Positions 1-32,529 of a stretch of DNA of 64,000 nt are shown here, one piece after another. The translations under genes were made by a program, and so were the position numbers. The first letter of the stretch is position 1. Every line of letters starts with the position of its first letter. The notes beneath the pieces were generated by a model. It saw nothing but the letters and a program-made list of their open reading frames with translations, was not told where the DNA came from and made no database searches. The stretch is from NCBI GenBank assembly GCA_963514095.1, contig OY741275.1, forward strand, positions 28,022,148-28,086,147. The letters run 5' to 3'. This DNA is from Eutrigla gurnardus (lineage: Eukaryota > Chordata > Actinopteri > Perciformes > Triglidae).

Positions 1-93
1 TAAACATTTGTAGCTCCTGGAGCAACACGGATCTAATCAATACTTGATACTGTCAATACTGAGTTAATACTTCCTCTTTCTCTTCTTCATCAG

Positions 94-21434
<21,341 letters not shown>

Positions 21435-23451
21435 TAAAGCAGTGCTGGTCTGGACACCCACAGGAGGAGGAGGTGCTGCTCCTCTTCATCCTGTCAGACC
21501 TCATATAGATTACAGCTTGTGATTGGACGACCAGTGGGCGGGGCTTGTCACGAGACTCCTCCCCATATAGTGTAACTATAGTAACGTTAATAACTGTTAG
21601 TGGTCTGTGTGATAAGCCCCGCCCACCTGAAACCTGGAGAACAGAAGCCCCGCCCCTCCCAGTTTAGCCTCTGTTCATTGGTGGGTTTCCTCCCTCAGTT
21701 TACTTCATTGTCTTTTTTAGACGTTCTAACAGTGAGTGGCTAGAGAACCTCAACACATAGACGTTCTAACAGTGAGTGGCTAGAGAACCTCAACACATAG
21801 ACGTTCTAACAGTGAGTGGCTAGAGAACCTCAGCACATAGACGTTCTAACAGTGAGTGGGTAGAGAACCTCAGCACATAGACGTTCTAACAGTGAGTGGC
21901 TAGAGAACCTCAACACATAGACGTTCTAACAGTGAGTGGCTAGAGAACCTCAACACATAGATGTTCTAACAGTGAGTGGCTAGAGAACCTCAGCACATGG
22001 ACGTTCTTACAGTGAGTGGCTAGAGAACCTCAGCACATAGACGTTCTAACAGTGAGTTGCTAGAGAACCTCAACACATAGACGTTCTAACAGTGAGTGGC
22101 TAGAGAACCTCAACACATAGACGTTCTAACAGTGAGTTGCTAGAGAACCTCAACACATAGACGTTCTAACAGTGAGTTGCTAGAGAACCTCAACACATAG
22201 ACGTTCTAACAGTGAGTTGCTAGAGAACCTCAACACATAGACGTTCTAACAGTGAGTGGGTAGAGAACCTCAGCACATAGACGTTCTAAAGACAGACATG
22301 TTGTTTGTTTCAGAGGAAACACACGGATGAACACATGCTAGTCCTGAACTACACACTAATGCTGACCAAATGTGAAAACGCCTTTTCATCCAATCAATAA
22401 CACTCAGCTGCAGCTTGGGGCCCTTCATCAAAGACTCATGGGAGCTGTAGTTCTACTGGGCGTCAGATTTGATTCGCAAACCATCATAAATGTACTGTAT
22501 GTGAACTAGACCTGGTGCCGCTGGGGGTCCAGGTGAGGAAGAAGATGGTTCGATGAATGAAGGACGAACAGCCTCATATTCACAGAGTTGGTCTCATAAC
22601 GAACTACAAGGCTAACGACGTGTTGGCGCTGTAGCTAACAGTGTGGTGGAGACACCTAGCTAGCTACTGTTGTGTAATGTAATCATGAGTAAGCTCATTA
22701 GCTCATGTTTGTCAGCTTATAGCTAACTTATGCTAATATGACTTTAATCATTTGTATCAACCAGAATACAATTTGTACTCAGTTGTAGTCCGTTTGGTAG
22801 CTAATGTTAGCATAGCAACTTTAGCACAGCTTTCCTTAATTAGTGCCTTAATTCTAGTAGAGCAAACTGTGTGAATATGAGGCTCCGAGAACGGTGGTGA
22901 AGATGAGTTCTGTAACCACCATATTTGTAGTCTCTAATCGAGCCACTCCATGTTTGAAGTCTCTAATGGAGCTTCTCCATGTTTGTAGTCTCTAATGACC
23001 CTTCACATCTGATGAGTCCAGCTGAGAAACGCTGAACGTCTCGGTTTGTTTCTTCTCTTCTGTTTGAGCACTTTTCTTGTCATGTTTGTATTTTTGACTT
23101 CAACATCAGGTTTAAAACTATCTTCCCATCAACATCAGCTCTGCCTTCACACCGCTCGCCTTAAAGCGCCAACCGTCTGGCTGGTTTCCACACGTTTACA
23201 TGTGGGACAGAATCCGTCCTTTTGCTGCCTTGAACACGTTTGAGTTTCTCTTAATCGTGACTCGTATCTTATTTTGTATTATGAGATCTTCTAACTATGA
23301 GATAAAATCAATGTTCCAAGATTCAAGACAATAATTTCACAATAAGTAAACAAATATTTTAAATTTTTTCCTCAAAATTGAGAAATGTGTATCTTGTAAA
23401 TGTCAATTTTGTGCAGATTTTGTCATTTGACAACAATGAGATGTTGTACTG
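21435..23451. other. mylk 3' untranslated/downstream region with 40-bp minisatellite
   Basis: 21719-22290 is about fourteen copies of a 40-bp unit, TAGACGTTCTAACAGTGAGT plus GGCTAGAGAACCTCAACACA. The rest, about 22290-23451, looks unique and AT-rich with no coding signal I can support. AATAAA occurs at 21433-21438 overlapping the mylk stop; I cannot tell which poly(A) site is used. Confidence 0.8.
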
Positions 23452-24260
23452 AGGGGTATTCCATCAAACTCGCTAAGCACAAAGCCGGGCTAATTTCGAT
23501 AAGCCTCGCTACCTTTAGCGAGAGTTGCGTTCCATCAACGTGACTTGAGGCACTGTCCGCTAAGTAACCATGGGAATTTATCCCACCAAACTAGCCTGCT
23601 CCGGGGCAGGCTAACCATCAGGCTTACTTTAGCGGGGGTTTCAGAGAAGTCCGTCTGTCGGAAACAACTGTACCAGCAGAAGGTTCCGCCAAGCCTAGTC
23701 CTCGTGATTTCGTCACGTGAAAGACCAAAAATGACCAAAATTACATATATCAAGTACAAACAGACTATATTTTCATCAAGCGTCTAGAAATACATGCTTA
23801 CAATTAAAACATATGAATAAATCGTTTATTTTGTTTAACTCCGACTGGCCATATCATTATCTAAAGCCTCCAGTTGGGCGAGTGGTGATGCACCTGCCCT
23901 TGAAGGTGGGCATCGCAGGTTCACATCCCGGCGAGGACATCTCATGTGTATTTTTTTCTTTTTTTTTGCCTGTATAATTGTCTTTAGATCAGAGAACTAG
24001 ACCAACATTTTACCTTAACTATGATAAATATGTCATACAATTTCCCCCGAACCCAAATATAACTTGCCAAAACATGATAGATATAAAGATGTTATTATTA
24101 ATAGCATGTTATAGATCCCAATGACAAAGGCATTGCTGCATGCAATTTTCAGGCACATAAATTCCTTTTTAGGTGAAATTAATAGGTTCATTGAATGTAT
24201 TCATTAAATTGTTGAGATAAATGAGTTGGTCAATGTAGATGCATTTACTAGGCCTATCTA

Positions 24261-24299
<39 letters not shown>

Positions 24300-24802
24300 C
24301 GGCCAAAGAAAGAAAAAGAAACGACTATAGTCGGGAATTGAACCGTGGCTGGCCGCATGTAAAGCCGGCACGTTACCTCTACACTATCCTCACGTTAGAG
24401 AAATCGTAGTCAGTGTTATATTAGAACATGTTACTCTTGACGGTACTTACGTATTTAATTGCTCGGCAATTCTTTCCCAAGCAGCCTCGTGATTTTTATT
24501 TATCACTACAGTATTCCCTTTATTGGTTATGATGGGTTTGTACTCCTCATACAGTTCCATCAATAATTTTTTCTCTGGTCTTTTCTGCCATTTTCTCGAT
24601 GATTCGACATTCACGGTTCTGGTCTGGCTTCATATCCCGTGAACGGCGTAACACACGACAACGTTAACCTGGCTTGAATTAGCCTCAACAAGGAAATGCG
24701 TTAATGGAACGGGTTTAGCCGCAAGTGGAAGTTGGCGTTAGTTCTAACCAGGCTTAACCAGGTAAGCGCCGCTTTAATTAGCGAGTTTGGTGGAATACCC
24801 CT
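23452..24802. mobile_element. PIF/Harbinger-type DNA transposon, non-autonomous
   Basis: Terminal inverted repeats: AGGGGTATTCCATCAAACTC on the left and GAGTTTGGTGGAATACCCCT on the right. They are flanked by a 3-bp duplication CTG (23449-23451 and 24803-24805), as expected for this superfamily. Inside, on the minus strand, is a remnant of the Myb-like accessory protein (24451-24615). No transposase remains. Two tRNA-like segments are also inside (23878-23935 plus, about 24300-24410 minus). Confidence 0.8.
24451..24615 (-). pseudogene. Myb/SANT-like accessory protein exon of the Harbinger element
   Basis: Minus-strand reading gives KKLLMELYEEYKPIITNKGN, then TVVINKNHEAAWERIAEQLN, ending at a good donor (AATAC/GTAAGT). 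The W-x-x-I-A-x-x-L pattern and the ITNKG block are typical of the Myb-like DNA-binding protein carried by PIF/Harbinger elements. The upstream part is not open in one frame to a clear start, and no further exon is seen. Confidence 0.7.
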
Positions 24803-24805
24803 CTG

Positions 24806-25800
24806 GACTGTTAGAATTGTCAGTTATTAAGATTAATTTCATGGAGCTCATGAATTATTGTGAGTTTCTAGAGATACGCATCTCATTTAAGACATTTCAA
24901 GAAAAAAAGACATTAAAAATGTCTACATCAGCAGCTCCTGGTGACCTTTGACCCCCACAGTAAAATAATAATAATGTTTGTGTTCACGCCAACGTTGAAG
25001 TTGTATCTTGTTTTTTTTTGCCACATTCCAGCTGTTCGTTTGTGCTTTAAATCATTTATTTTGAGGTTTTCAGGGCTGATTTCAACCAAAGACGCTTCTT
25101 TAACTTTTCACACGTGTGTTTGTGTGTGAACATCTAATGTAGAAACTTTACAATCTGCCTCTTTGTGTGTGTGTTTGAAGAATGTTTTATTTAATGCACT
25201 GATTCATATTTCTGATATCATCATTTAATGTGTCACATTGTTACAACTGAACCAGCGATGAACTCGCTCCTCGGCTGGTGTTTCCTGTTAGAAGTCTCGT
25301 TTTTATAAATATATATATATCAGTTTGATGAACTGCAGATGACATGTACGAGAACACTACGGCGTAATAAATCAATAAATCTATCACAAAACCAGACAGC
25401 TGCTGTGTGTGTATAAATACTGATGTATTCAGGACACAAACAGTTCACTCAGAGTAACTAAGCCACGTCATCCTTTTTCACAATGATGCTGCAAAAAAAA
25501 AAAAAAAACTCCCATCAAATACTAAATACTGGATCAGGACTCGTATGGAAGGAGTCGGTCAGGAGGGAAAACCTGGACCAGGGGAGCTTAAGTCCACATT
25601 CAAAATTTACTAAGAGACCAAATAAGAGAGAGGAAATTCTGTTGTTTCTGCAGTTTAAGCACATAAATAAATAGAGACAGTAGAATAAATACATAAGATG
25701 TATGTTTAAAATACAAAGCAGAATAAAAAAGTAGTATTTTACAGCTAAATTATGTGACTCATGACACCAGGAAGTCTCTCCCTCAGCTGCGGTTGTTGCA
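24806..25800. other. Unique intergenic DNA between mylk and ube2g2
   Basis: AT-rich sequence without coding signal. A short poly(A) run is at about 25493-25509, and several AATAAA words lie near 25365-25380. Confidence 0.6.
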
Positions 25801-26420
25801 CGTTTCCAGCAGAGGGCGCTGTCAGATGACATGCGCACAGAAACGACAGGAAGTGCGCATGTGCGTCAGTTGTGGCGACAGATCCGATGCGGAGTAAGGA
25901 ACGACGGTAGGAGTCGGAGCTGCTGTTGATCTGCTATTGCCCGGAGAAGCGATGGCCGGCACCGCGCTGAAGAGACTCATGGCGGAGTATAAACGTGAGC
26001 GAGCCGAACCGAACCGGACCGGCCGTGTCGTAACACCGCAGTCAGCCAAAAGGAGAACTTGTGATGTTAGCATACGGGCTAAGCTAACCCTCCTGGTCCA
26101 GTGTTTTCCTCGTCGCTTCGCTGTTTGAAACTTCTGATTAAAGGCTGAACTGCGACCCGAGCCCGCGGAGGGATACCCCGTTAGAGAAGACGCTGTTAGC
26201 TCGACGGCGATGATGACACTGTGAATGGTGTGGAGCTGGTTCCTGAACTAGGACCAGTTTAACAGCAACGCGGCGTAGAGACGCTGCTTGTTTGTAGCCG
26301 AAATAAAGATCGGAGCTCGTGAACGCGCCAGGAAACGTGCGCGCCACCGCTGCGATGCGAACGGCTCGTTGCGTTTTGATAGTCGTAGTTTTGACCGTTT
26401 TTTACGTGGAGTTTGGTGAG
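25800..26420 (+). promoter_or_regulatory. ube2g2: ube2g2 promoter region, CpG-rich
   Basis: This stretch around the first exon is visibly richer in CG dinucleotides than the flanking AT-rich DNA (GCGCATGTGCGTCAGTTG, GGCACCGCGCTG, GAACCGGACCGGCC). I see no TATA box at a convincing position, consistent with a housekeeping CpG-type promoter. The assignment is inferred from composition and position. Confidence 0.6.
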
Positions 26421-29400
26421 TGCGAGTATACTAGAGCTAGCTTTGCTAGCGCGGTTAGCTAGGATGATTTAGTCCCGCTTTAACATTACTGAGGTTAATG
26501 TGACGTGACTGTTAGCACACATCAACGCTTCCACTCATGGACACCTAAAGGTCAGAGGTCACAGCCTGACAGATAACCTGTGTTTGTGTTTCAGAGCTGA
26601 CTCTGAATCCGCCGGAGGGGATCGTTGCAGGTGAGACGTCGGAGTTACTCATTCTTCATCACTTTAGTCTCCTTGAACTTTTAAATCGTGATATGAATCC
26701 ACTCATTCCAACTGCGTCATTCTATTCATCACAGTGTTTGTTCCTGCAGGTCCAGCCAACGAGGAGAACTTCTTCGAATGGGAGGCTCTCATCATGTGAG
26801 TACCATTTGGTCGCCATGGAAACCAACATGTAAACAAGATGTGTCTCTGTAGTACACATGCAGGTCTGGCTCAGAACTCCAGGGCTGCAGTATTAGTAGT
26901 ATAGTAGCAGTAGTAGTAGGAGTAGCAGTAGTAGTAGTAGTAGTAGTAACAGTAGTAGTATAGCAGTAGTAGTAGTAATGGTAACAGTAGTACTAGTAGT
27001 ATCAACAACAGTAGTACTAGTAGTAGTATAGCAGCAGGACTAGTAGTAGTAGTTACAGTAGTAGTAGTAGTAGGAGTAGTAGTAGTAGTAGTAGTAACAG
27101 TAGTAGTATAGCAGTAGTAGTAGTAATGGTAACAGTAGAACTAGTAGTATCAACAACAGTAGTAGCAGTAGTACTACTAGTAGTATAGCAGCAAGACTAG
27201 TAGTAGTAGTTACAGTAGTAGTAGTAGGAGTAGCAGTAGTAGTAGTAGTAACAGTAGTATTAGTAGTAGCAGTAGTAGTAGTAGTAGCAGTAGTAGTAGT
27301 AGTAGTAACAGTAGAAGTAGTACTAACAGTAACAGTAGTACTAGTAGTATCAACAACAGTAGTACTAGTAGTAGTATAGCAGCAGGACTAGTAGTAGTAG
27401 TTACAGTAGTAGTAGTAGTAGGAGTAGTAGTAGTAGTAGTAGTAGTAACAGTAGTAGTATAGCAGTAGTAGTAGTAATGGTAACAGTAGAACTAGTAGTA
27501 TCAACAACAGTAGTAGCAGTAGTACTACTAGTAGTATAGCAGCAAGACTAGTAGTAGTAGTTACAGCAGTAGTAGTAGGAGTAGCAGTAGTAGTAGTAGT
27601 AACAGTAGTAGTAGCAGTAGTAGTAGGAGTAGCAGTAGTAGTAGTAGTAGTAACAGTAGAAGTAGTACTAACAGTAACAGTAGTAGAAGAGTCATAGGAA
27701 CAAGCAGACGTGTGTGGGTGCTCTCAGTGGTCTCTGGTGGTCGCTGGTCCCAGTGGTCTCTGGTGGTCTCTGGTCCCAGTGGTCTTTGGTTGTCTCAGTG
27801 GTCTTTGGTTGTCTCAGTAGTCTCTGGTTCCAGTGGCCTCTGGTTGTCTCAGTGGTCTCTGGTCTCAGTGGTCTCTGGTGGTCTCTGTTTCAGGGGTCCT
27901 CAGGACACGTGTTTTGAAGGCGGAGTGTTTCCTGCCCTCCTCAGCTTCCCCTCTGATTATCCTCTCAGTCCTCCCAAGATGAGGTTCACCTGCGACATGT
28001 TCCACCCCAACAGTAAGTACCGTTGTCACGGTGACGCTCGTCTCCACTTTGAACCTGTCGGGGCACGCTAACAGCATGCTAACAGCACCGTTAGCTTGCT
28101 GCTAGCATGTCGTTAGCATGCTGTCATTAGTGCTGAGATTAGTGGACTGCAGACTGAGCGATGATGTCACAACAGGGAGACAGTCTGAGCACGCTCCGTA
28201 CTAATTAGAGGACGGGACTCTGCGGTGACCCATCATCATCACCATCATCATCACCACCACCACCACCATCATCATCACCACCATCATCATCACCACCATC
28301 ATCATCATCACACGCCAGAGTGGCCCGGAGCTGAACTTCCTGCTCCTCCTCCATCAACAAACACATGAAGAAGAACGCTCTAACTCTCCGTCCCTACGGA
28401 ACAGGAGGAACAGTGAGCTGTCCTCAGCAGGATCAAACCTTGTATCCGCTGCCCCCCCTAGCCACCCGCCTGTTACAGGTTGAAGGTTTGATTCCTGCTG
28501 CTGTTCCAGCCTGTAGCACCTCCATGACAGGCAGCCGACAGGAAACGCTGATCACAGCCGGATAATGCAGCGTCAGATGTTTAATGGCAGGTTGAACCAG
28601 ATTCACTGATAATCTGGTTTCCTGCCTCACCTGAAAAACCTTCACACAGGCAGGAGGTCTGAACAAGACTGAGGCTGAGACGGCCATACAGAGGGAAGTC
28701 TTCACCAACAGGTCTTCAGGGAAGTCCCAGAGTCTTCAAAGACGTCGCCACTTGAAAAACGTCTCATCGAGGAGATGCAACATATAACATCCACTTTCAG
28801 CGTACATAAAAGTGTAAAACTAGTCTTGTTGGAGACTTTATGAACCTTCAGTTCTGTGACGGGACTGAACCACGGACTGGTTCAGACCGTGTAGCCCTGA
28901 ACAGACTGGTTCAGACCGCGTAGACCTGAACAGACTGGTTCAGACCGCGTAGACCTGAACTGACTGGTTCAGACCGTGTAGACCTGAACTGACTGGTTCA
29001 GACAGTGTAGACCTGAACTGACTGGTTCAGACCGTGTAGACCTGAACTGACTGGTTCAGACCGTGTAGACCTGAACAGAACAGACTGGTTCAGACCATGT
29101 AGACCTGAACAGACTGGTTCAGACAGTGTAGACCTGAACTGACTGGTTCAGACCGTGTAGACCTGAACAGAACAGACTGGTTCAGACTGTGTAGCCCTGA
29201 ACAGACTGGTTCAGACCGTGTAGACCTGAACAGAACAGACTGGTTCAGACAGTGTAGACCTGAACAGAACAGACTGGTTCAGACTGTGTAGACCTGAACA
29301 GACTGGTTCAGACAGTGTAGACCTGAACAGAACAGACTGGTTCAGACTGTGTAGACCTGAACATAACAGACTGGTTCAGACAGTGTAGACCTGAACATAA

Positions 29401-30868
29401 CAGACTGGTTCAGACTGTGTAGACCTGAACTGAACAGACTGGTTCAGACTGTGTAGACCTGAACTGAACAGACTGGTTCAGACCGTGTAGACCTGAACAG
29501 AACAGACTGGTTCAGACTGTGTAGCCCTGAACAGACTGGTTCAGACCGTGTAGACCTGAACAGACTGGTTCAGACCGTGTAGACCTGAACAGAACAGACT
29601 GGTTCAGACAGTGTAGACCTGAACAGAACAGACTGGTTCAGACTGTGTAGACCTGAACAGACTGGTTCAGACAGTGTAGACCTGAACTGTGTAGACCTGA
29701 ACTGAACAGACTGGTTCAGACTGTGTAGACCTGAACTGAACAGACTGGTTCAGACCGTGTAGACCTGATACTTTAGCACTAACTGGTGTCCTCCTGTAGT
29801 CTATCCAGACGGTCGGGTGTGTATCTCCATCCTTCATGCTCCGGGTGATGATCCAATGGGATACGAGAGCAGCGCCGAGAGGTGGAGTCCGGTCCAGAGT
29901 GTTGAGAAGATCCTGCTCTCTGTAGTTAGCATGTTAGCAGGTAAACCACAGACCACATGTTATATATGATCCATGTCTGTAGTTTGTATGTTAGCAGGTA
30001 AACCACAGACCACATGTTATTCATGATCCATGTCTGTAGTTAGCATGTTAGCAGGTAAACCACAGACCAAGTTATTCATGATCCATGTCTGTAGTTTGTA
30101 TCTTAGCAGGTTAACCACAGACCGCATGTTATTCATGATCCATGTCTGTAGTTTGTATCTTAGCAGGTAAAGCACAGACCGCATGTTATTCATGATCCAT
30201 GTCTGTAGTTTGTATTTTAGCAGGTAAACCACAGACCACATGTTATTCATGATCCATGTCTGTAGTTTGTATGTTAGCAGGTAAACCACATATAACATGT
30301 TATTCATGATCCATGTCTGTAGTTAGCATGTTAGCAGGTAAACCACAGACCACATGTTATTCATGATCCATGTCTGTAGTTTGTATGTTAGCAGGTAAAC
30401 CACATATAACATGTTATTCATGATCCATGTCTGTAGTTAGCATGTTAGCAGGTAAACCACAGACCACATGTTATTCATGATCCATGTCTGTAGTTTGTAT
30501 GCTAGCAGGTAAACCACAGACCACATGTTATTCATGATCCATGTCTGTAGTTTGTATGTTAGCAGGTAAACCACAGACCACATGTTATATATGATCCATG
30601 TCTGTAGTTATCATGTTGGCAGGTAAAAACAATTACATGTTATACATACTCCCTTGTATTCTCCCTGCCTCCCCGTCTCCTCCTTGCCTCCCCGTTTCCT
30701 CCTTGTCTCCGCCCTCCCTCCCTCCCCGTCTCCTCCTCGCCTCCTCCCCTCTCAGAGCCCAACGATGAAAGCGGGGCGAACGTCGACGCCTCTAAGATGT
30801 GGCGTGAGGACCGGGACCAGTTCTACAAGCTGGCCCAGAAGATCGTTCGGAAGTCGCTGGGTCTGTAG
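25952..30868 (+). CDS. ube2g2: Ubiquitin-conjugating enzyme E2 G2 (complete, 6 exons)
   Basis: E2 enzyme that takes ubiquitin from E1 and, with ER-membrane E3 ligases such as gp78/AMFR, builds Lys48 chains in ER-associated degradation. Coding exons: 25952-25994, 26595-26630, 26750-26795, 27894-28012, 29800-29940 and 30756-30868. They join in frame to 165 codons, exactly the family length. Start MAGTALKRLMAEYK and end KIVRKSLGL match vertebrate UBE2G2. The HPN motif is at residues 79-81 and the catalytic Cys89 is in GRVCISILHAPGDDP (codon 29820-29822). The following acidic insertion (HAPGDDP) is typical of the G2/R1/Cdc34 class. Residue 51 is Gly (CFEGGVF), where I recall Phe in mammals. AATAAA at 30997-31002 is a likely poly(A) signal. 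Confidence 0.98.
26355..26415 (+). other. Candidate alternative first coding exon of ube2g2
   Basis: An ATG at 26355 opens 20 codons (MRTARCVLIVVVLTVFYVEF) followed by one base and a strong donor, GTGAGT. The phase equals that of exon 1, so splicing to 26595 would stay in frame and continue ELTLNPPEG. The peptide has a hydrophobic core like a signal anchor. No transcript evidence is available, and the ATG context is weak; it may be chance within the CpG-rich region. Confidence 0.25.
26895..27690. repeat. (AGT)n trinucleotide satellite
   Basis: About 800 bp of AGT repeats with AAC, GGAGT and ACTAGT interruptions and higher-order duplication. For example, blocks with ATCAACAACAGTAGTA recur at about 27000, 27150, 27345 and 27500. 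It lies in ube2g2 intron 3. GGTCTCTGGTGGTCTC-type units follow at 27725-27888, just before exon 4. Confidence 0.95.
28225..28312. repeat. (CAT/CAC)n microsatellite
   Basis: Mixed CATCAT and CACCAC trinucleotide run in ube2g2 intron 4. 28313-28860 beyond it looks like plain unique intron. Confidence 0.9.
28870..29768. repeat. Minisatellite TGTAGACCTGAACAGACTGG
   Basis: About thirty units of 28-33 bp (GACTGGTTCAGACCGTGTAG plus ACCTGAACAGAACA) filling the end of ube2g2 intron 4, up to about 30 bp from exon 5. Confidence 0.95.
29921..30625 (+). repeat. Minisatellite carrying copies of the ube2g2 exon 5 donor
   Basis: About twelve units of 57-60 bp: GTAGTTAGCATGTTAGCAG, then GTAAACCACAGACCACATG, then TTATTCATGATCCATGTCT. 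The first unit is the true exon 5 end (29921-29940) and its donor (29941). Later units repeat both, with GTTAGCATG or GTTTGTATG variants. Confidence 0.95.
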
Positions 30869-31870
30869 AGACCTCCTGGTGGTCTCCTGGTTTTCGTCCC
30901 TTTAAACCTGCAGCATCACTCCACCTCTCGCTGGAGATGTGAGCATCGTCACCATGGTAACAATAAGACACACAGTACTGCTGAGACGGACAGATCAATA
31001 AACTGATGGAGGGACGGTTACAGGAGAAGACCAGTCAACAGAGTCATGTGATCATTCTCACAGTGACATCAGCAGCAGCTGTGTGTAGTGCCTCACACGG
31101 ACATCATCATCATCATTATTATTAGTACTATGATGACTATAATGCATGCATGCATTAACACACCAGTCACACACAAACACTGATGACCAGCAGCAACAAT
31201 CAATATTTTAGGCCCTAAAACTGATCATCAAAATAATCAATAGTAATGGAATATTAAAAATAAGTAGACAAAATAAGTATAAGCCCCAATAGAAACCATG
31301 AACAAGTGCAGGCAGGTATGATGTTCAAGTTTAGACTTTATTTTGAAAGTCCTAGAGGAAGAAAGTCTGTTAGCAATCAGCTGAGCCTTAATGATGACCC
31401 TTTCACAATAAAGGTTTATTAGACAACTGTAGACAGTGAACTAATGAATCTGTTGATTAGATGCTGCGTTCACTGGAATACAGTAACTGTGTTTTTCTTA
31501 TCTAACATAAAGTGTGTAAAACTCTAGTTCCTGTTGTCGTCATCGTACTTCCTGTTGCATCATCGCTAATGAGACAAAGTTCATCAACAGTAACATTCTT
31601 ATGATGTCATTCATATGATGGAACAGTGAATGAATGTTTGAATCGTTGAGGTAGATGGACACATTTTATATGACCTTTTATTTCCATAAAACACAATGTT
31701 TGAACAGGATGAACTGATAATTGATGTACTGATCATGTAGATGATTGATCAGCCCGTCTTCGTGTTCCTGCTGCTGTCGGTCTGATGAACTGACGCTGGT
31801 TTCACTCTGAAGACCATGAATCCGTCTCCTTCAGCCTCCCTCAGTTACACTTCAAGCACTTTATCCATTG
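30869..31870. other. ube2g2 3' UTR and unique spacer
   Basis: 3' untranslated DNA with AATAAA at 30997-31002, then unique AT-rich spacer without coding signal. Confidence 0.6.
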
Positions 31871-31874
31871 TCCC

Positions 31875-32340
31875 GTCTGTCCCCTGGAGGACAATTGAAC
31901 CCGTCTGTTCCCCGTGGGATGATTGTCCCCGTCTGTTCCCTGAAGGACGATTGAACCCGTCTGTCCCCCGGGGGACGATTGTCCCCGTCTGTTCCCTGGA
32001 GGACGATTGAACCCGTCTGTTCCCTGGAGGACGATTGAACCCGTCTGTTCCCCAGGGGACGATTGTCCCCGTCTGTTCCCTGGAGGACGATTGAACCCGT
32101 CTGTTCCCTGGAGGACGATTGAACCCGTCTGTTCTCCGGGGGATGATTGTCCCCATCTGTTCCCTGGAGGACGATTGTACCGTCTGTTCCCCGGGGGACG
32201 ATTGTCCCCGTCTGTTCCCTGGAGGACGATTGAACCCGTCTGTTCTCCGGGGGACGATTGTCTCTGTCTGTTCCCTGGAGGACGTTTGTCCCTGTCTGTT
32301 CCCTGAAGGACGTTTGTCCCCATCTGTTCCCTGGAGGACA
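31875..32340. repeat. Minisatellite TCCCTGGAGGACGATTGAAC
   Basis: About fifteen units of 29-31 bp with GGAGGACGATTGAACCCG, TCTGTTCCC and GGGGGACGATTGTCCC. All three minus frames stay open across it because the repeat lacks stops; this is not a gene. Confidence 0.94.
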
Positions 32341-32529
32341 AGCTGATATAATTTTGAGAAGGATGCTGGATATCTGGAAGTTGAAACGACGGTCATTTTC
32401 ATTCAACTTGTCATTTACTGTGAAAGAAAAATAAACTGAGGGAAGAAAGCAGACGTGTTTGTGTGATTGAACTGAAACACAAGTTTCTTGTTTTGGATTT
32501 GAACCAGCAACCCTCCTGTTGGTTCAGTT

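Noticed and set aside
31841..32406. Three overlapping minus-strand frames of 166-185 codons
   Set aside because: All three phases are open through the same 30-bp minisatellite, the mark of a repeat and not of a gene.
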